Source: Straminergon stramineum (taxonomy: Eukaryota > Streptophyta > Bryopsida > Hypnales > Calliergonaceae). From it: a DNA stretch of 64,000 bases. The notes below the pieces were generated by a model, which did not search any database, was not told the DNA's origin, and saw only the letters and a program-made list of their open reading frames with translations. Positions 1 through 13,433 of this stretch are shown here, one piece after another. Position 1 is the stretch's first letter. Each line of letters opens with the position of its first letter. The stretch is taken from assembly GCA_963920665.1 (NCBI GenBank), contig OY987272.1:15691001-15755000 (forward strand), read 5' to 3'. A program made the position numbers and the translations under genes.

Positions 1-673
1 ACATCGGCAACATAAATTAGGTAGGGCGACAGTATGTTCACAGAAATTCACGAAGTCTCGAACAGTCGGAGCAAAACACACCATTGCAACTTACTAAGCT
101 TAGACTGGAGTTAGAAGGCTGATCACCATTCCCAAATTCAATTACTCAAATGTACTTCTGGGTCAATGTTCTAATCAAGTACAATTGGAGCTCAACCATC
201 TCTTAGCTTCAATTCACCTAGTCTTCGTTTCGCAACCTAAATCAAAGCGTCCACGTTTGACACCGTCACTCTATGAAAGTCCCTGGAGGCACCAGGCAAC
301 CCAAACTTCGTTGCTGGAGGTTCGGACAAGAACAAAGTAATCTATAAAAGACAAATCCTCCAATCTATAAACCCTAAACCCTGTAGCCAAAAAAGCTCAA
401 TTGTTCATCATAATGCCAGATTCCATGCTGCCAAGACAATGATGCTGAGGTGCCCAAAGTCTTGAGAGCTAGGACGAGCATGGATTTAGGTTTTTAGTCA
501 TGTGTCGTAATGCCAACACACCGGAAGTGAGCATCTCGATCAGAATGATGACTTCAAGGATCTCGGCTTGGGGCTGGCGCTTCTTCGTGTCAGACAGGAA
601 TTTCAATGCCAAATGGAATGAATTATATACCAAGGAAGGTAATGCATTGGCCGTAATGAAATGAATGCTGTGA
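1..673. other. 3' flank of the xylosyltransferase gene, no gene seen
   Basis: This stretch lies downstream of the minus-strand xylosyltransferase stop codon and should contain its 3' UTR. A doubled telomere-type motif (aaaccctaaaccct) occurs near 369-382; such teloboxes are common in plant leaders and UTRs. The open frames here are short, overlap one another and show no recognisable protein. Confidence 0.5.
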
Positions 674-2745
674 CTACTCAGGTAAATCCAAATCATTCTC
701 AAGCTCACTGAGCTTTAAAGGCTCCTGATTGATATCTAGCTTGGACATGGCTTCCTCTGTGTCAACCTGGTCCAGCTCCTCCTTCAAAGTGGAGGAGTCA
801 GATTTCACCTGGTCATCTTGCTTCAAAGTGGAGGAGTCAGCTTTCACCTGCTCATCTTGCTTCAAAATGGAGGAGTCAGCTTTCACCTCCTCACCTTGCT
901 GTTGTATCACCCCAAGCGGATCAGCAGAGTCCTTGCGAATCTTCTGCGTCTTGAAGGAGCCCAGAGCTGCGTGGGTGAAACCGTATCTCTCCAAAACCTG
1001 ATTATCTGCAAAATTGAAGGCACGCTCCATCTGCTTGAAGCACTCGTCGTTCTCGGGAGTGGCTCCCAGCTTGCAAGGCTTGCACCCCACAAAGTGCGTC
1101 ACGAACGGCCAACGCTCATCTCCATAGCCCGGGTGGTTCTTCGCCATCAACTCCTCGTACGTGTACACGACGTACTTCCAGTATCCATGCAGTAGGAACT
1201 CCCACTCGATGTGCGTGAACTCTTTCCACTTGGGGTCGCCGTACAGGATGAGGTAGACAAGGGCAGACTGATCATCTGCTTCGAAAACTGGTCGGTCAAC
1301 AAGCTTCGCAGTCAACAATTTCCCTGCAACACGCATGATATGCCAGTGCACAGCGATTAGTCACCAATGACAATGTCAAATCTATGACATTGACTGGATT
1401 TAGCTCACTATAATTATGCTACATGTGCAGCGTAACCGGCCGCTACATTCAAGATCAACATGATAAATTCAGTCTGGTATAAATCAGCTCAGTAGCAATG
1501 GCGTACTGAATTAGTACCAAATTCGTACGCCATATTAACTCCCTAAAATTCGTTCCAAGTGAGCCCTCCATATTCAGAATAACATGCCGCAAGATAATAT
1601 GTTATCCTGGACTCTCGCAAATTAATATCACCCTATTCACACAATTTAGGTTAAGACAAAGAGGATGTAGCACTTCCAAAAACGATCTAACAAATGGAAC
1701 CACTTCCAAGCATAGGGCCAGAAATGAACAGAGCTAGCGCATTTCAGGTGAACAAACCGAGGCCGTCTCTTCCATAATATAAGGACGCTAGCATACCTGC
1801 TTCGACTCTGGCGTCGCCTTCAGGACCGAAGGGAGCCAATGCGTCCAGCAAGTCCAGAGACCACTGACAGTTCCTGATGAGGAAACTGCCCGTGTTCAAG
1901 CCAATCCAACGATGCTGCTCAAACAGAAGGTTGTGGAAACCGTGCACCACCAAGTTCATGTTCGCGTACTTCTCCATAGGCATCTCGAACGTCATGTCCG
2001 TGAAAATCGCGTCGCTGTCCATCCACCAAACCCACTCGATGTCCGGATGGTTCAGCATCACCTTGCGAAGAAGGGGAAGCTTCGCCCAGAAAGAGGTCAT
2101 CTCCTTCTCGAACGTCGCCATGTTGTAGAAAATCTCCAGACCGTGCAGACGCGCGTAGTCCACGCGATTCTTCAAGAACTTCAGGTGGTAGAAGTCGCCC
2201 AACGGGTTCGCGCAAGGGCCAGGTTGCGAACCGGACACCAGCAGCGTCTTGGGCGCGCCGCCCACCGTGGTGTTCCGACCCGGGTTGCGCGCGTTCCACG
2301 TCGCGCGCTGCGCGTCCCAGTCGGTGATCTTGGGGCCCAGAGTGTAGGGCGTGCTGGGGTCCCACTCCTCCTCCTCCACGAACTTGCTGGCGGTCACCTC
2401 GTCGGGGATGGCTTCGTCCACTTGCGAAAGCACGCGCGCACGCTGCGACATGATGATCTGCTCCCGAACCTCGGCTGACGTTTGCGCGGGGGTGCTGCCC
2501 CCAAACAACAGCCCGCCGGGACCCAGAGTGCCGCGCAGCACGAGAATCGTGATGAAGCCGCACAGGATGGTGATCTTGAATGTGTTCATGGTCTTCATCA
2601 CCTTGCGTCCCTTGGGCGTCGCCAGGAAGCGCGAAGGGTGGTACGTGTGGAGCGCCGCCTTCATCTGGTCCTGCGACAATTGCCGCAACATCGGATTCTC
2701 TTGTATCTGACGAAACATCGGGTTCTCTTGTATCTGGCGAAACAT
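674..2745 (-). CDS. XXT: Xyloglucan 6-xylosyltransferase-like GT34 glycosyltransferase
   Basis: Two exons: 2745-1797 and 1323-674, with a 473-bp intron (donor gtatgc, acceptor ttgcag) whose split Gly codon joins the frames; predicted 532 aa. GT34 enzymes of this type are Golgi type II membrane proteins that add xylose from UDP-xylose to the glucan backbone of xyloglucan. Visible features: a short cytosolic N-terminus, one membrane segment around residues 53-73 (FKITILCGFITILVLRG), a stem, the catalytic DxD motif in WVWWMDSDAIF, then NTGSFLIRNCQWS, FEADDQSALVYL, GYGDERWPFVTHFVGCKPC and MERAFNFADNQVL, all typical of the family. Oddities: the first residues duplicate a 9-residue unit (MFRQIQENP), and an acidic C-terminal tail beyond the usual family end carries about three 14-residue repeats (KADSSTLKQDDQV type). 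The family call is firm; the exact acceptor is inferred. Confidence 0.93.
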
Positions 2746-3900
2746 CGTGGTGGTGGGTTAAGTTCCCTCACCGAGCTCCAATTCACCAAGCAGAGTGCAT
2801 CGCAACCACCAAAGTCCGGCTGGCTGCCTTAAACCCCAGCAATCAACCCTGCATCGTTTCTTCCTACCCACAACCAAGTGCACCACGCCACTCAGCAGCC
2901 AATATGCAACGATATACCAGCAGCTGTTTCCTAATTAATCAAGTTTTTGAATCCCCCACAGCTACTGCATCATTTGTCGCTCCCCAACACGCGCGCGCCG
3001 GCCAGGTACCACGCCACTCTACAATGTGCAGCAATACACCAACACGTACTAATCGAGTAAGCTCAGTTTCTTTCCCACTCCGCAGTCCGCACCCTCACTG
3101 GCAACGTCACCATCAACAACGTACGACCGAGAAGTACGTTCAGGCCCGAGCTCGCAATTCAGCTGGAAACAGACCCCTCTATCGATCACCAGCCAGTACC
3201 TCTCCTCACTCAATCAAACCTTGAATCACACAACACATTACACACGTACGTACAACGATAATATCCGCCTCGATCTCCCAAACTCCCCTTCCGTTACATG
3301 CAGCATCCCGAATTCGAAGCCAAAATATATATGCCTCTATTCCGAAATCCTGCAACTCAATATGCTGCAGCAGCAGCAGCAACAGTAGTAGCACCACTTC
3401 TGCTGCGAAACGAGAGAACCTGCAACGCCCCTGAATTCGAAAATTAAACTGGTCCCCAAGCGTTGTGAGAAGACGCGCCTTCGTTGTGACTGTGATGGGT
3501 CCAATTGAAAGGATTTACAGCTAAGACAGCGCGCGAACATGATACAGTAAGTTAGTGGAACTGAATGATCGAGCTTCGTACCCAACATCAGGATCCTGTC
3601 ACGCAGAGAAATAATTCACAGATAAAGCGCGGCTGCCACAAGGGGACAGACAGGGACTGCCATGCCAGATGGAGGAGTGCGCGTCAGGAGTGGTACTCAC
3701 TTATTAAAACTCGTGAATGATGATGGGCGCGCGCGGGGACGGACCTGCAGGTGCGAACTCAGAAGCTCAGAACTCAGAACTCAGAAGGGTCGGTGCAAAC
3801 TGCAAACTGATTCGGAATGGGAATTTCAAAATTCATTTGCCCAGGGGAGAAGGAAATTGGTAATAAGTTATATAATAATGGTATGGGAGAGAAGAGGAAT
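2746..3900 (-). promoter_or_regulatory. Upstream region of the xylosyltransferase gene
   Basis: GC-moderate sequence upstream of the minus-strand ATG at 2745, presumably 5' UTR and promoter. On the minus strand a TATA-like tatatatttt occurs at about 3324-3335, and a CAG/CAA/TAG trinucleotide tract lies at about 3363-3392. Overlapping open frames on both strands are judged to be chance. Transcription start is not visible from sequence alone. Confidence 0.35.
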
Positions 3901-6900
3901 TGACTGACTTGCAAAAGTATTGGCCAGAGATTCTGGTATCATTCTGATGAAATTATTTTGGAGGAAAGAGAAGAAAGGTTTGGTGGACGGGTACTAGGAA
4001 GAGGTGTTGCTGACGCTAATACCCTTAACCCCTGAGCGTCACAGAGAGAACAACATAAGTGCTGAAGGAGCCTTTTTTTTGTTAAACCTAGAAAATCTAG
4101 AATAATTTGAGAACTATTCAGTTACTGAAGTTTTCAGGGTTGAGATTCGAAGCCAACTTAATGATGAGTACGGATCTGCAATTTAGAAGAGAATTCACCA
4201 TGTGGATTTTGAGATTATGATATTTGATGAACTTGGTATTTGACAAATCCTATTTTCTCAGCGTCCAAAGAATGTCCGCTTTGATACACAGGGATTAGCT
4301 TGGTTCCCAAAGGGCTCTAAAACTACACTGATTTGGATGGGTTGTGAGGGTGCAAAACTCTTGTCACTACAAAAAAATTTGGTGGTGGTGAGGAAATTGT
4401 TGTCCAATCAGTGCTTGGAAATTTTTTTAGTTTAACCAACTATTTTTCTTTAATTCATGCATATAATTGGTTTTTCAATTTCTAGGTCTAGTGATTTTTT
4501 CCATTTTCTACTCTGAAGAGAAATTTTATAGATTATTTTTTTGTTTTTTTTCAGATGTTTTTTTTTCCAGATGTTTTCAAATTGCAACTAGATTTTTTTC
4601 CTAATTCCACTGGATAACTTTGAACTAACCATTCATTTTTATCAAACATTGGGACAAATACAGTATTATTTAAGACATGTAGCTAGAATACTTCCAACTA
4701 CAATTCTCAAATTTGTATTCTAAAAATAAAGTAAATTTATCAAAACTTATAGGGGAACTTGGGCAATGGAGTTTAATTAAATGTTCTCAAAGAAATGAAA
4801 AAATATTCAATGATTTGTAGACCAAAATTCAAAAGTATTATTGGAATTTGATCTTGGATATTTTTTGGACACAAATGAAAGAGATTTCATTGCATGAGTA
4901 TAATACAACAACCCCAAACCAAATAGGGCTTGGAGAGGTTAGCAAGTAAAGTAACACAAACAAAAGTAAGGCGAGAACAAGGAGAAGTCACCACCAACTC
5001 TACTAGTGGTCTAAGTTTGTGTTTTGTTAAAATTTTGGCATAGTCAACATTAAAGCATCTATGTCTATGTTAAAGCAACATTACTACAAGTTTTGTCATT
5101 TCTCTTTTATGTATTTGCAAGAAAGTCAAGAGTGTTTCTAGATATGTGATTTTAATATCTAGAGTTATCCTTAAGTCATGAAATGTTGTGCTTCATTTCC
5201 TGTATAATTTTTGTTTTAGATTGTATATGAATTTTGATTCAATATTATCTCTTGGAAATGACAACGAGGCATGATTGTATGCACTCTAGTCACATTGAAT
5301 TGACTTTGTCCTACAAAAAGGTTTTAATGTCACTCTTACACTTCTAAGCTACAAAAGGGTTTCAAAAGTTAGAAATAGAGTATTAGAGTATGAGATTGAC
5401 ATTGATATATAAGTACAAAGTATATATTGATGTTCAAAGTTCAAGCATCATCCGAAGGTCTCTGATAGATTATTTGATTAGTACAAGCTTAGACCTTACA
5501 ACAAACTAATGCAAATGAGAATTCTAACTCACGTCTATATAAACTATTATCAATCTATGGGAAATTAAAGCTCTGAAGTTGTCCATTGAAGAATGACAAG
5601 GCCACAAACCTATAAAATTGCAATCATGTCCCTCCATGGCACATTGGCACCATCATTCTAGGAGACAAAGACAGAAAACCCTCCATCAATCACCAAGTCC
5701 AAACAAAAATAGCACTATAATGGTGTCATGGAATGCCTCAAAATTAAAACTTAAAAAAATCACAAAATTTCAAAGAAATCCAAACATCATGTTCAATTCA
5801 CGTATGGCTCTTAAACTCATGACTTCAAGAATAAAATCTTAGCTAAAACATACCAAAATTCTAATCTAATTAAATTAAAGACAAAATGTGCCAAAGAACA
5901 ATGCCTTGAAAGCAAAGTCTATCTTGATGCTAATTGAGTAAGTAATGGCTTGATGGGTTTGGCAAGACAAAACTTCCTAATGACAAAGTGGGGGAGCACA
6001 AAGAGCTAATGACAAGGAGACTAGCAAGGAGAGTCTTGGAATCAAATTAGGGCTTTGACATCTTGCTCCATTGCACTAGATAGAGAGAGAGCCCTTGTTT
6101 TATGTCTAGTCTAGAGGAAACCTGATGCTATATTTGAAAAAAGTACAAAACTACCCGGATATTTATGTTTTCCTAGATTTTTATTTTGATATTCCTTTGT
6201 CACAATTTGTTAAAACATCAAAAATCGTTATGTTTATCAAATTTTAATATAAGCAATCTACAAAAAAAGAAAATAGAATTGAATGTGCCTATTTTGATAA
6301 AAATTGTATGAAAATATATTCCTTGTAACACATTTTAATTTTTTAATAGATTTTAATAAAATTGAACTTGAAATATATCAAAAGGAAAATCCTAGGAAAT
6401 GCAACTAAGGACGTTGGTAGTCTTCTACTAGTGGTCTCAACTAGTGATTTGCCATCTTTTTAACAGTTCAACTACTGTAGTCACTTTACATGTGGAGTAT
6501 GGCTAAAAGGATGTGAATTTAATCCTTCAATTTTAGTGTGCAACTATATGAGGGATTTTGAAGTAAATTTTTTTTTGCCTAAAGCATGAATGTTGCTAAT
6601 AGCTTAGCTACTAGACACTTCAATTTTGCGTATCAATATTTTAGGGGACATCACTCCACAACTTTTCAAGCTTACAATATGTATGGTAATAGACTAGCAT
6701 CTTTAAATTGGAGAAACTTGGGGTGATTAATTAAGTAGTTGGAAATTTTACCAAGACAATGATTGTTGAATATATAAATTAAAATCATTGTGAAATTTGA
6801 ATCCTTAAAGTATTGATGATACTAGACTCTAAGTTTAAGTATAAGAATTTTCAAGTTTCAAAAGATCATGGTTTTGGAGTTTTTGCCATTCAAAAGAAAA

Positions 6901-7465
6901 ATCTTGTGCTATACTTAGATGAAGGTTGTCTAGTTGCCTATCTAAATTCCTTGCTTGCTTCCTAAACCATTGTCAATACTTACGCACTTATAAGTTTTGC
7001 ATTGAGATTTGTATGAGACATTTTTTAGTGTGTCATATTTGTCTTAAAAAATCTAATTTAATACATATATCAATAGAAATAAATAAGAATGCTCATAGTT
7101 TTTTCTAAAGAATCATGAAAGTTTTGTATTGTGCCCCTGAAATGCTCAATTACAATCAAACGTTGATTAGAACAAAGAAACCTTTTCAAAAGGCCCCACC
7201 TCTCATGTAATGAGGATTTTCTAGTTAGAGATAGTTTACATACAAAAATGTGATGAATTTCTATTGTACAAAGCATTGTCTTGATATTCTATCCTTTTGT
7301 GTAGGACTTGTTTTGAAGCAACTAACAACACTAGCCTATTAAGAAGTGGAGGTCAATTGGATCCTATAAATATAATAGAGTGATCAACAATTAAGTAGGT
7401 AGAGTATCTTGAAAAACAATGCATGTGGCACCAAAACCTATGTCAATGAAAATCTAATCTCATTA
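3901..7465. other. AT-rich intergenic spacer, no gene seen
   Basis: Long AT-rich sequence with only short chance ORFs. No transposase, reverse transcriptase or RNA gene recognised. An isolated cactacaaaaaaa near 4369 resembles a CACTA-type terminus, but no partner end was found. Confidence 0.6.
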
Positions 7466-8542
7466 GGGTCATTGCAAGAAACACCTATTGTTTTCTGTAG
7501 TGTTTTGAAAAACCGGATTGTATTCAACACTATAACTTTTGATTTATAAGCCCAATGCCCAAAACAAAATTTCTGGTCATAGAATTCTTGATTTCAATTG
7601 TACCCCTTATTTTTCAAAATTTTGAAAAAAGTATTTTATATTTAAAAATCAATTTCATTAATATGTCACACTTTCAGGTTTAGGGTTTTTTTATACTAAA
7701 TATTGATTCAAATCAATGATTTTTGCTGAAATTTCTATGGTATATTTCAATAGTAGGTAGACATGTTCCTACTAAAGGACATAAAAAAAAACATTATTTT
7801 ATATCCTCCACGTTTGTGCAAAGAGGCCTCCCTTATGAGTGCACTTATAAACATTAGAAATTTTTTTTACCTCATTTTTTTAACCAAATCTCATCACCAA
7901 GAAGTCTTTTCTAATGTCAAATTTTTAGTTTTTTTGAAAATTTATTTTCCTATTTTCTACAAATTAAAATGTCCCAATTGAATTTTCTTCACCAAAATTC
8001 TATGTCCAAAAAATTGTCCCAATAAATATAATTGGGACATTTTAATTTGTAGAAAATAGGAAAATAAATTTTCAAAAAAAAAAAGAATTGTCCCCTAGAA
8101 AAGACTTCATAGTGATGAGATTTGGTTTTAAAATTGAAGTCAAAACCATTTCTAATGTTTACAAATGCACGCGCAAGAGAGGCCTCTTTGGACAAATGTG
8201 GACGACATGAAATAATGTTTTTTTAGATGCCCTTTGGTAGGAACATGTCTACCTACTATAGAAATATACCATAGAAATTTCAACCCAAAATCATTAATTT
8301 AAACTGGTATTTAGTATAAAACCCCCTAAACCTGAAGTGTGACATATTAATGAAATTGACATTTAAATATAAAATAATTTCTAAAAATTTCTAAAAAATA
8401 AAAAATATGATGAAAATCAAGTTAACTAGAAATAGATTTTTCATTTTTGACATTGGGTTTTAAATTCATAAGTTATAGTGGATGACAAGAGAGTCATTCT
8501 AATTGTGATGAGAAAATAGGCAAGTGTTTCTTGCAATGACCC
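7466..8542. mobile_element. 1.08-kb fold-back (long inverted repeat) element
   Basis: The two halves are reverse complements over about 520 bp each, with a short loop around 7987-8025. Ends are GGGTCATTGCAAGAAACA and its complement TGTTTCTTGCAATGACCC. The tetranucleotide ATTA abuts both ends and may be the target duplication. There is no coding capacity: the short ORFs at 7763-7981 and 7989-8195 are mirror images of each other. A diverged single arm recurs at 49295-49834, and a matching terminus at about 52272, so this is a repeat family. I read it as a non-autonomous DNA transposon; the superfamily is not determined. Confidence 0.85.
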
Positions 8543-8811
8543 ATTACGATCTCTTTTTCTTGAACAAAGTCTTGTATAGTCCTCTCCTTGATTTGTTCTT
8601 CTTCATCTTATCAACTTTTAGTAGTTTCTTCTTATATTTTTTACATCGGTTTCACTATCCTTATCAAGACCTATTGGTTGTGGTACACATCAATTACTAG
8701 AAACTCACAAGTATCTATAGTGTCTATATATGATTGAAAATTTGTGTCCTACTATGGGCTTTTGAAACAACACAAGGTACACCCTTATCTACAAGTGGTG
8801 AACTTAAAGAT

Positions 8812-8960
8812 GTTGGCGCATTTCGCAATCGTAGGAATGCTCATTGACCTTTGCATTAAAGAAAACCTCCAAAAGGGGAGTAATTTGTTCATCGTCTAGG
8901 GAGACCCAAAGCTTGGATATTGCCTTAAAGGTCTCATCAATCGTGAAGGATTCAAAAACT
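8812..8960 (-). pseudogene. Possible protein-coding remnant, unknown family
   Basis: On the minus strand about 50 codons stay open and read like normal protein (ISKLWVSLDDEQITPLLEVF and onward), ending in a stop at about 8812, with another stop just upstream. There is no start codon, no extension and no recognised domain. It may be an old transposon or gene fragment, or chance. Confidence 0.2.
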
Positions 8961-11081
8961 ATTTAACAACAAGCAATACAAAATTATGGAAGAAATTAAG
9001 AATTGCTCCTACAAAGTTAGAAGAAATTTTGATTTGAAAATTTGAAGGAAATACTCATAATTTCTCCAAAACTTGTGTTGGTAAGATTGAAGAATCCCTA
9101 ATCCCCCCTCCTATATATACAAGTAGTCAAGGACCTTGAAAAACTTTTGGAAAACTACAAAAGATTCTAGAAGTATCTACAAGGTGCTAGAGGGTTATCA
9201 AGGTTACCATAAGGTCCTCGAATATTTTTGGCAATCAACGATGATTGACTAAAGGTTTGGGATTGTATAGACATTAGTGCTGGAAAATTTTTATATATTT
9301 TCATATGAAAATTGGAATCCAGAAATATTTCTAAATAATTTATTTTTATTTATAAAAAATACCCTTATAATTTTTTTTAATTATTAATATTTTATATTAT
9401 TTTAAAAATTTTCAAAAATTAATAATTTTTTGCCTCAAAAATATCTTCCATGACTTATTTCATGAGCCTCACAAGTAAACTCTTTATTTGCCAATATCAA
9501 AAAATGTTTTACCATACAAAAATTATTAGCTAAACTAAATTCAATGTAAAGGTCATGGCTAGAGTAAAAAATTTGTGTCTTAAGAAACTTTAGTAGGTGT
9601 TCTTGATCATGGTGTATAGGACTATTTAACACCCAAATGTAGATGTAAGCATAAACAACAAGTTGTATGAGCTCTACCCCCACTACTTGAGGGGGGTACC
9701 ACCTATCAATTAACTTTCACATATACATATGTCGAAGGAGATTTTATGGTGGATAATAGTTTTCCTTTCATGATTTAGGATGTCCTATTGTTACCTAGTT
9801 ATCTCATATCAAGCATTATATTTGAGGCTATCATTTGTTTATATTTTTTTCACTATCTTCCTTGTGTAGGCTATGTTTATTGAAAAGTTTAAGTTTACAA
9901 TTATTTTATCCTAACTTTGTAGCACATGACCAAAATATCCTAGAAACACATTGGATAGGCAAAATATTTTGAAAGCATTTTACGAAACAATGAAATAAAA
10001 ATCAAGATGTGGACGGACTCACTATAGCTATTGATGTTGCAAATTTTACAAAAAACTATTGGACATGTTTTCAAGAAAAATGATCCATTAAAAAGCATTC
10101 ATTATTCAGAAGAACAAGGACAACCATTCTATTAAAACCTCCAAGAAACCAACCTTTTTAGAAGTAAAATACATACACAACTACAAGTTTATGCAATTCA
10201 CATACATTTAGCAACAACAACAAATTGTTTTAGTGGATGGATACATACATGTTGTTGTCACATTTGGGGGAGAAAGTAAAACATCAAACCATCATAACTT
10301 TTGAGCTAGAATCTACATATGGGTGCAACTCGAGCTAGTTGCCGTATACCACATTTTCCATTCAACTTTTGATTCTAAACTGCTCCTTTGAATTCTATAA
10401 ATCAAATTCCCACTCAAATCATTTTGCAAACTTAAGCCTTGTCCTAAAATCATAGCAAGATTTCTCTAGTTGGCGCACCATGTTGGCAATATTCTCTCAA
10501 GTTAGGGAATGATACATCCTCCAACACATACAACTTTACCTTGTATGGCACAATTAATAGAAATCAGAAAGCAAATGCAAACCCTAAACCATGAAAAATT
10601 GAGGCTCAATGGATTTGCACTAGATAGTTATATACAATGAGTCAAAGCTCAAAATTGAGACATATGGTCATCCTAAAGTGTAGGTTCAAGCCATCAATAA
10701 ATAATTTTGTCATTCTTCTTAATAAAACACTATAAATATACAAAGTTTGTCACACAATGCTCATGGACTATTATTAAGCCACTTACAACTATGGCTCCAA
10801 TGCCTTGTCAAACTTTTAGCAAAAAAAGATCTACATGTTATGCTTAAGAGTTGTCAAGTGGATTTTTTTTATTGGAAAATCATGTATAAAAATCTCATAT
10901 TCAATCTAGAATATTAGGTGAAATTAGTACCCTAGTATGTTGGTTTACCCTCAAAATGAATGAATGAATGAAACCACACCCTATATTTCAAGTAAATAAA
11001 TTAAATAAATTCTTTGTTCAATTTTTCTCAAGGATCTCTATATTGGGACTCATGTATATTTTTAAGACTAATATCCAATTG

Positions 11082-11102
11082 CCCCCCCCCCCCCCCCCCC
11101 CC
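11082..11102 (+). repeat. 21-base C homopolymer
   Basis: An uninterrupted run of C in otherwise AT-rich DNA, preceded by aattg and followed by tagagtac. Length is likely polymorphic or affected by sequencing. Confidence 0.9.
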
Positions 11103-12619
11103 TAGAGTACACACGCCCATGAATTGGTTCTTTGTCAATATCTATGCATGAATTTAATTTTTTGATTGTCTTAGATTGTTGGTTCTTCACCTATCTCATG
11201 AAAACTTTTGAGTGTTTGTCCTTGAGGCAACAATAATACATCATTTAGATGTGAGTTTCCCCCAAACAACTTCTAGCAAGATTAGAATAGATTTTACAAC
11301 ATTAATAGAGCGGATTCAAAATGTACAAGTACAAATTGAGTTGATAGAAGGTTTGCTTTTCTTTGGTGAATTTAGCCTTGTAAAAATAATTAGATGAAGC
11401 CCATAGGTTCCATAATTTACACATTGTTTTCAATATATAAAATACTATCAGAGATTTATTGTTGTTTGTTAATCAAAGACACATTTTGCATCTTGTTATT
11501 GAAGTTGCAATTGTGCTAGATGAAATTGACTTCAATTATTTCTAGGTCTTGACAATCTAAAAATTGTTTTTTGATATGAAATCTCTAGCTTAATATGGGT
11601 GTACACTTGTTGTACTTATTTCAATTAATACATACGATATACCACCAAGTTTTCTTCTACAGATATGTTTATTGGGCCAACCAAATAGTTCTTTCTGGAG
11701 CTAGTACTTCCTGTAGAGTAGAAAATAAAGACTGCAAGAGTGCAAGACCATTTAATTTTATATTCAAGGTGAAGAAACATGTGTCTACTACCTCTTGTCC
11801 TGTTTGCAATTATTTTTGCAACATGGCCTTCTAATTTTTCATATTTGCGATCTTATGATTTCTTTAAAAAATTATATGCATATCCTAACTTGAAAGTATG
11901 AATGGCTTAAACATCCTTCGTACCTTGAATTGTGGCAATTTAGTCTAAATATTACATTGGCTAATGTAGACATAAAAAGCTAATTTATATTCAAAAGTTT
12001 TATAAGAATAGAAAAAATACAAACAACTTCAAGTGATTAATGACTAACAATCCATTTTCAACAACATGTACCATTTCCTTGTAGTCTATATAAGATAAAT
12101 CATCCCATGGATTTTTTATTTATTTATTTTGGGCAATGCAGAAAAGTGCTTCGTGTTGGAATGATGTAGTTGTTCACTTCTTGAAATGAAAAAATTGTGC
12201 AAAATATGGATGAAATTTATATTATTCATCCAAAAGAATGTGCATTCATCCCAAATAGAGAGATATTGTCTTTAGAATTTGTAGCTAATCAATGATTTCA
12301 TCCACCAAAAATGGATGAATATATAGCTAGATATTTCTTCTCCAAAAGTGTATTGCTTTTGAGAGCAAACTATCACTCAAAATCTCCCTATTGAGTCATC
12401 CTTTTGTAGCCACAATCTTTGTCTAATTCCTGAAAGTATTGAAGAAGTATTACTTTTTTTCTCACAATTGAAAAAATAGGATTTAGGATAATAGGAAGTA
12501 GAAAAACTACCAAAAATAATGCATATTCATTTTACGTAAAAAGTATTTAGTGGAAGGAGATATAAAATGAAAGGAAATATAAGATTAAATGTGGTTTCTA
12601 GCATCTTGAACCTATGAGC

Positions 12620-12770
12620 CTAGGTTGTTATGTAATAGGTACCTTCTATGCCTAAGTTATAGGTACCTATGTTATAAGTACCTTCTATGATGGTTATAGA
12701 ATATCTAGCTATTATATAGGTATGTATGTTATAGACACCTTCTATGGTTGTAAAGTACCCACTTACAAAG
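12620..12770 (+). repeat. Short degenerate repeats around GGTACCTTCTATG
   Basis: Variants of taggtaccttctatg, ataagtaccttctatg and atagacaccttctatgg recur with intervening atgttata at about 40-60 bp steps. This is a small decayed tandem repeat without coding capacity. Confidence 0.5.
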
Positions 12771-13433
12771 TTACATTTAGGTTCAAGGCTTGTAGGTTTA
12801 CATTTCTAGGCTTACATGTTGACTTCATTGTTTTTGAGCTAATTTTATATTTGACATGAATTTTTATTTATTTAATTTTTTAATATAACATTCTTCAATG
12901 GGAAGGTAGAGGTAGGACTCCTTCTATAATGAGCCATTGTTTCACTACATTAAGAATATATTTGTGTTATCATAATGTTCCACAGTATATAGGCAAGTTT
13001 GTATACAACATGTTCTACAATGAAAACAACCTCAATTTATAGAAACGAAAGGGATCCCTCTTTTGAAGTTCAAAAATGTTATGCAAGAAAGTCACAATAA
13101 TTTCAAATTTTCACTAAAATATCTAAAGTTTTATTACTAACATACGATGTGTGATTTCAATTCTAAAAAATAAATATAAAATAAATTACCCTAAGAAGCT
13201 AATAGATGACTTTCAAGATTACTATAGAAGTAATCAATGCACTTATAGGGCCCCAAATTCAATGATTTTTGGCAAAGGACCTTGGTTATAAATCTTGTCC
13301 TCACTAATAGAAATATGATTTATGTAGATTGAACTTTGAGACTCACATTCAATTTAACATGCCATTTTATGACAAATTAGACCAAGTGTGAGTTTTAACC
13401 CCAATGTGCTTTGAAATCCGTATTCTCAGTTAG

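Larger units (their letters stand above)
8543..13433. other. AT-rich intergenic spacer, no intact gene
   Basis: Contains a possible coding remnant on the minus strand (8812-8960), a run of 21 C at 11082-11102 and a small group of GGTACCTTCTATG-type repeats at about 12620-12770. Otherwise there are only short ORFs with AT-biased composition. Confidence 0.6.

Noticed and set aside
4369..4382. cactacaaaaaaa, CACTA-transposon-like end
   Set aside because: No matching opposite terminus or transposase found.
7763..8195. Two small ORFs in the fold-back element
   Set aside because: They are mirror images of each other created by the inverted repeat.
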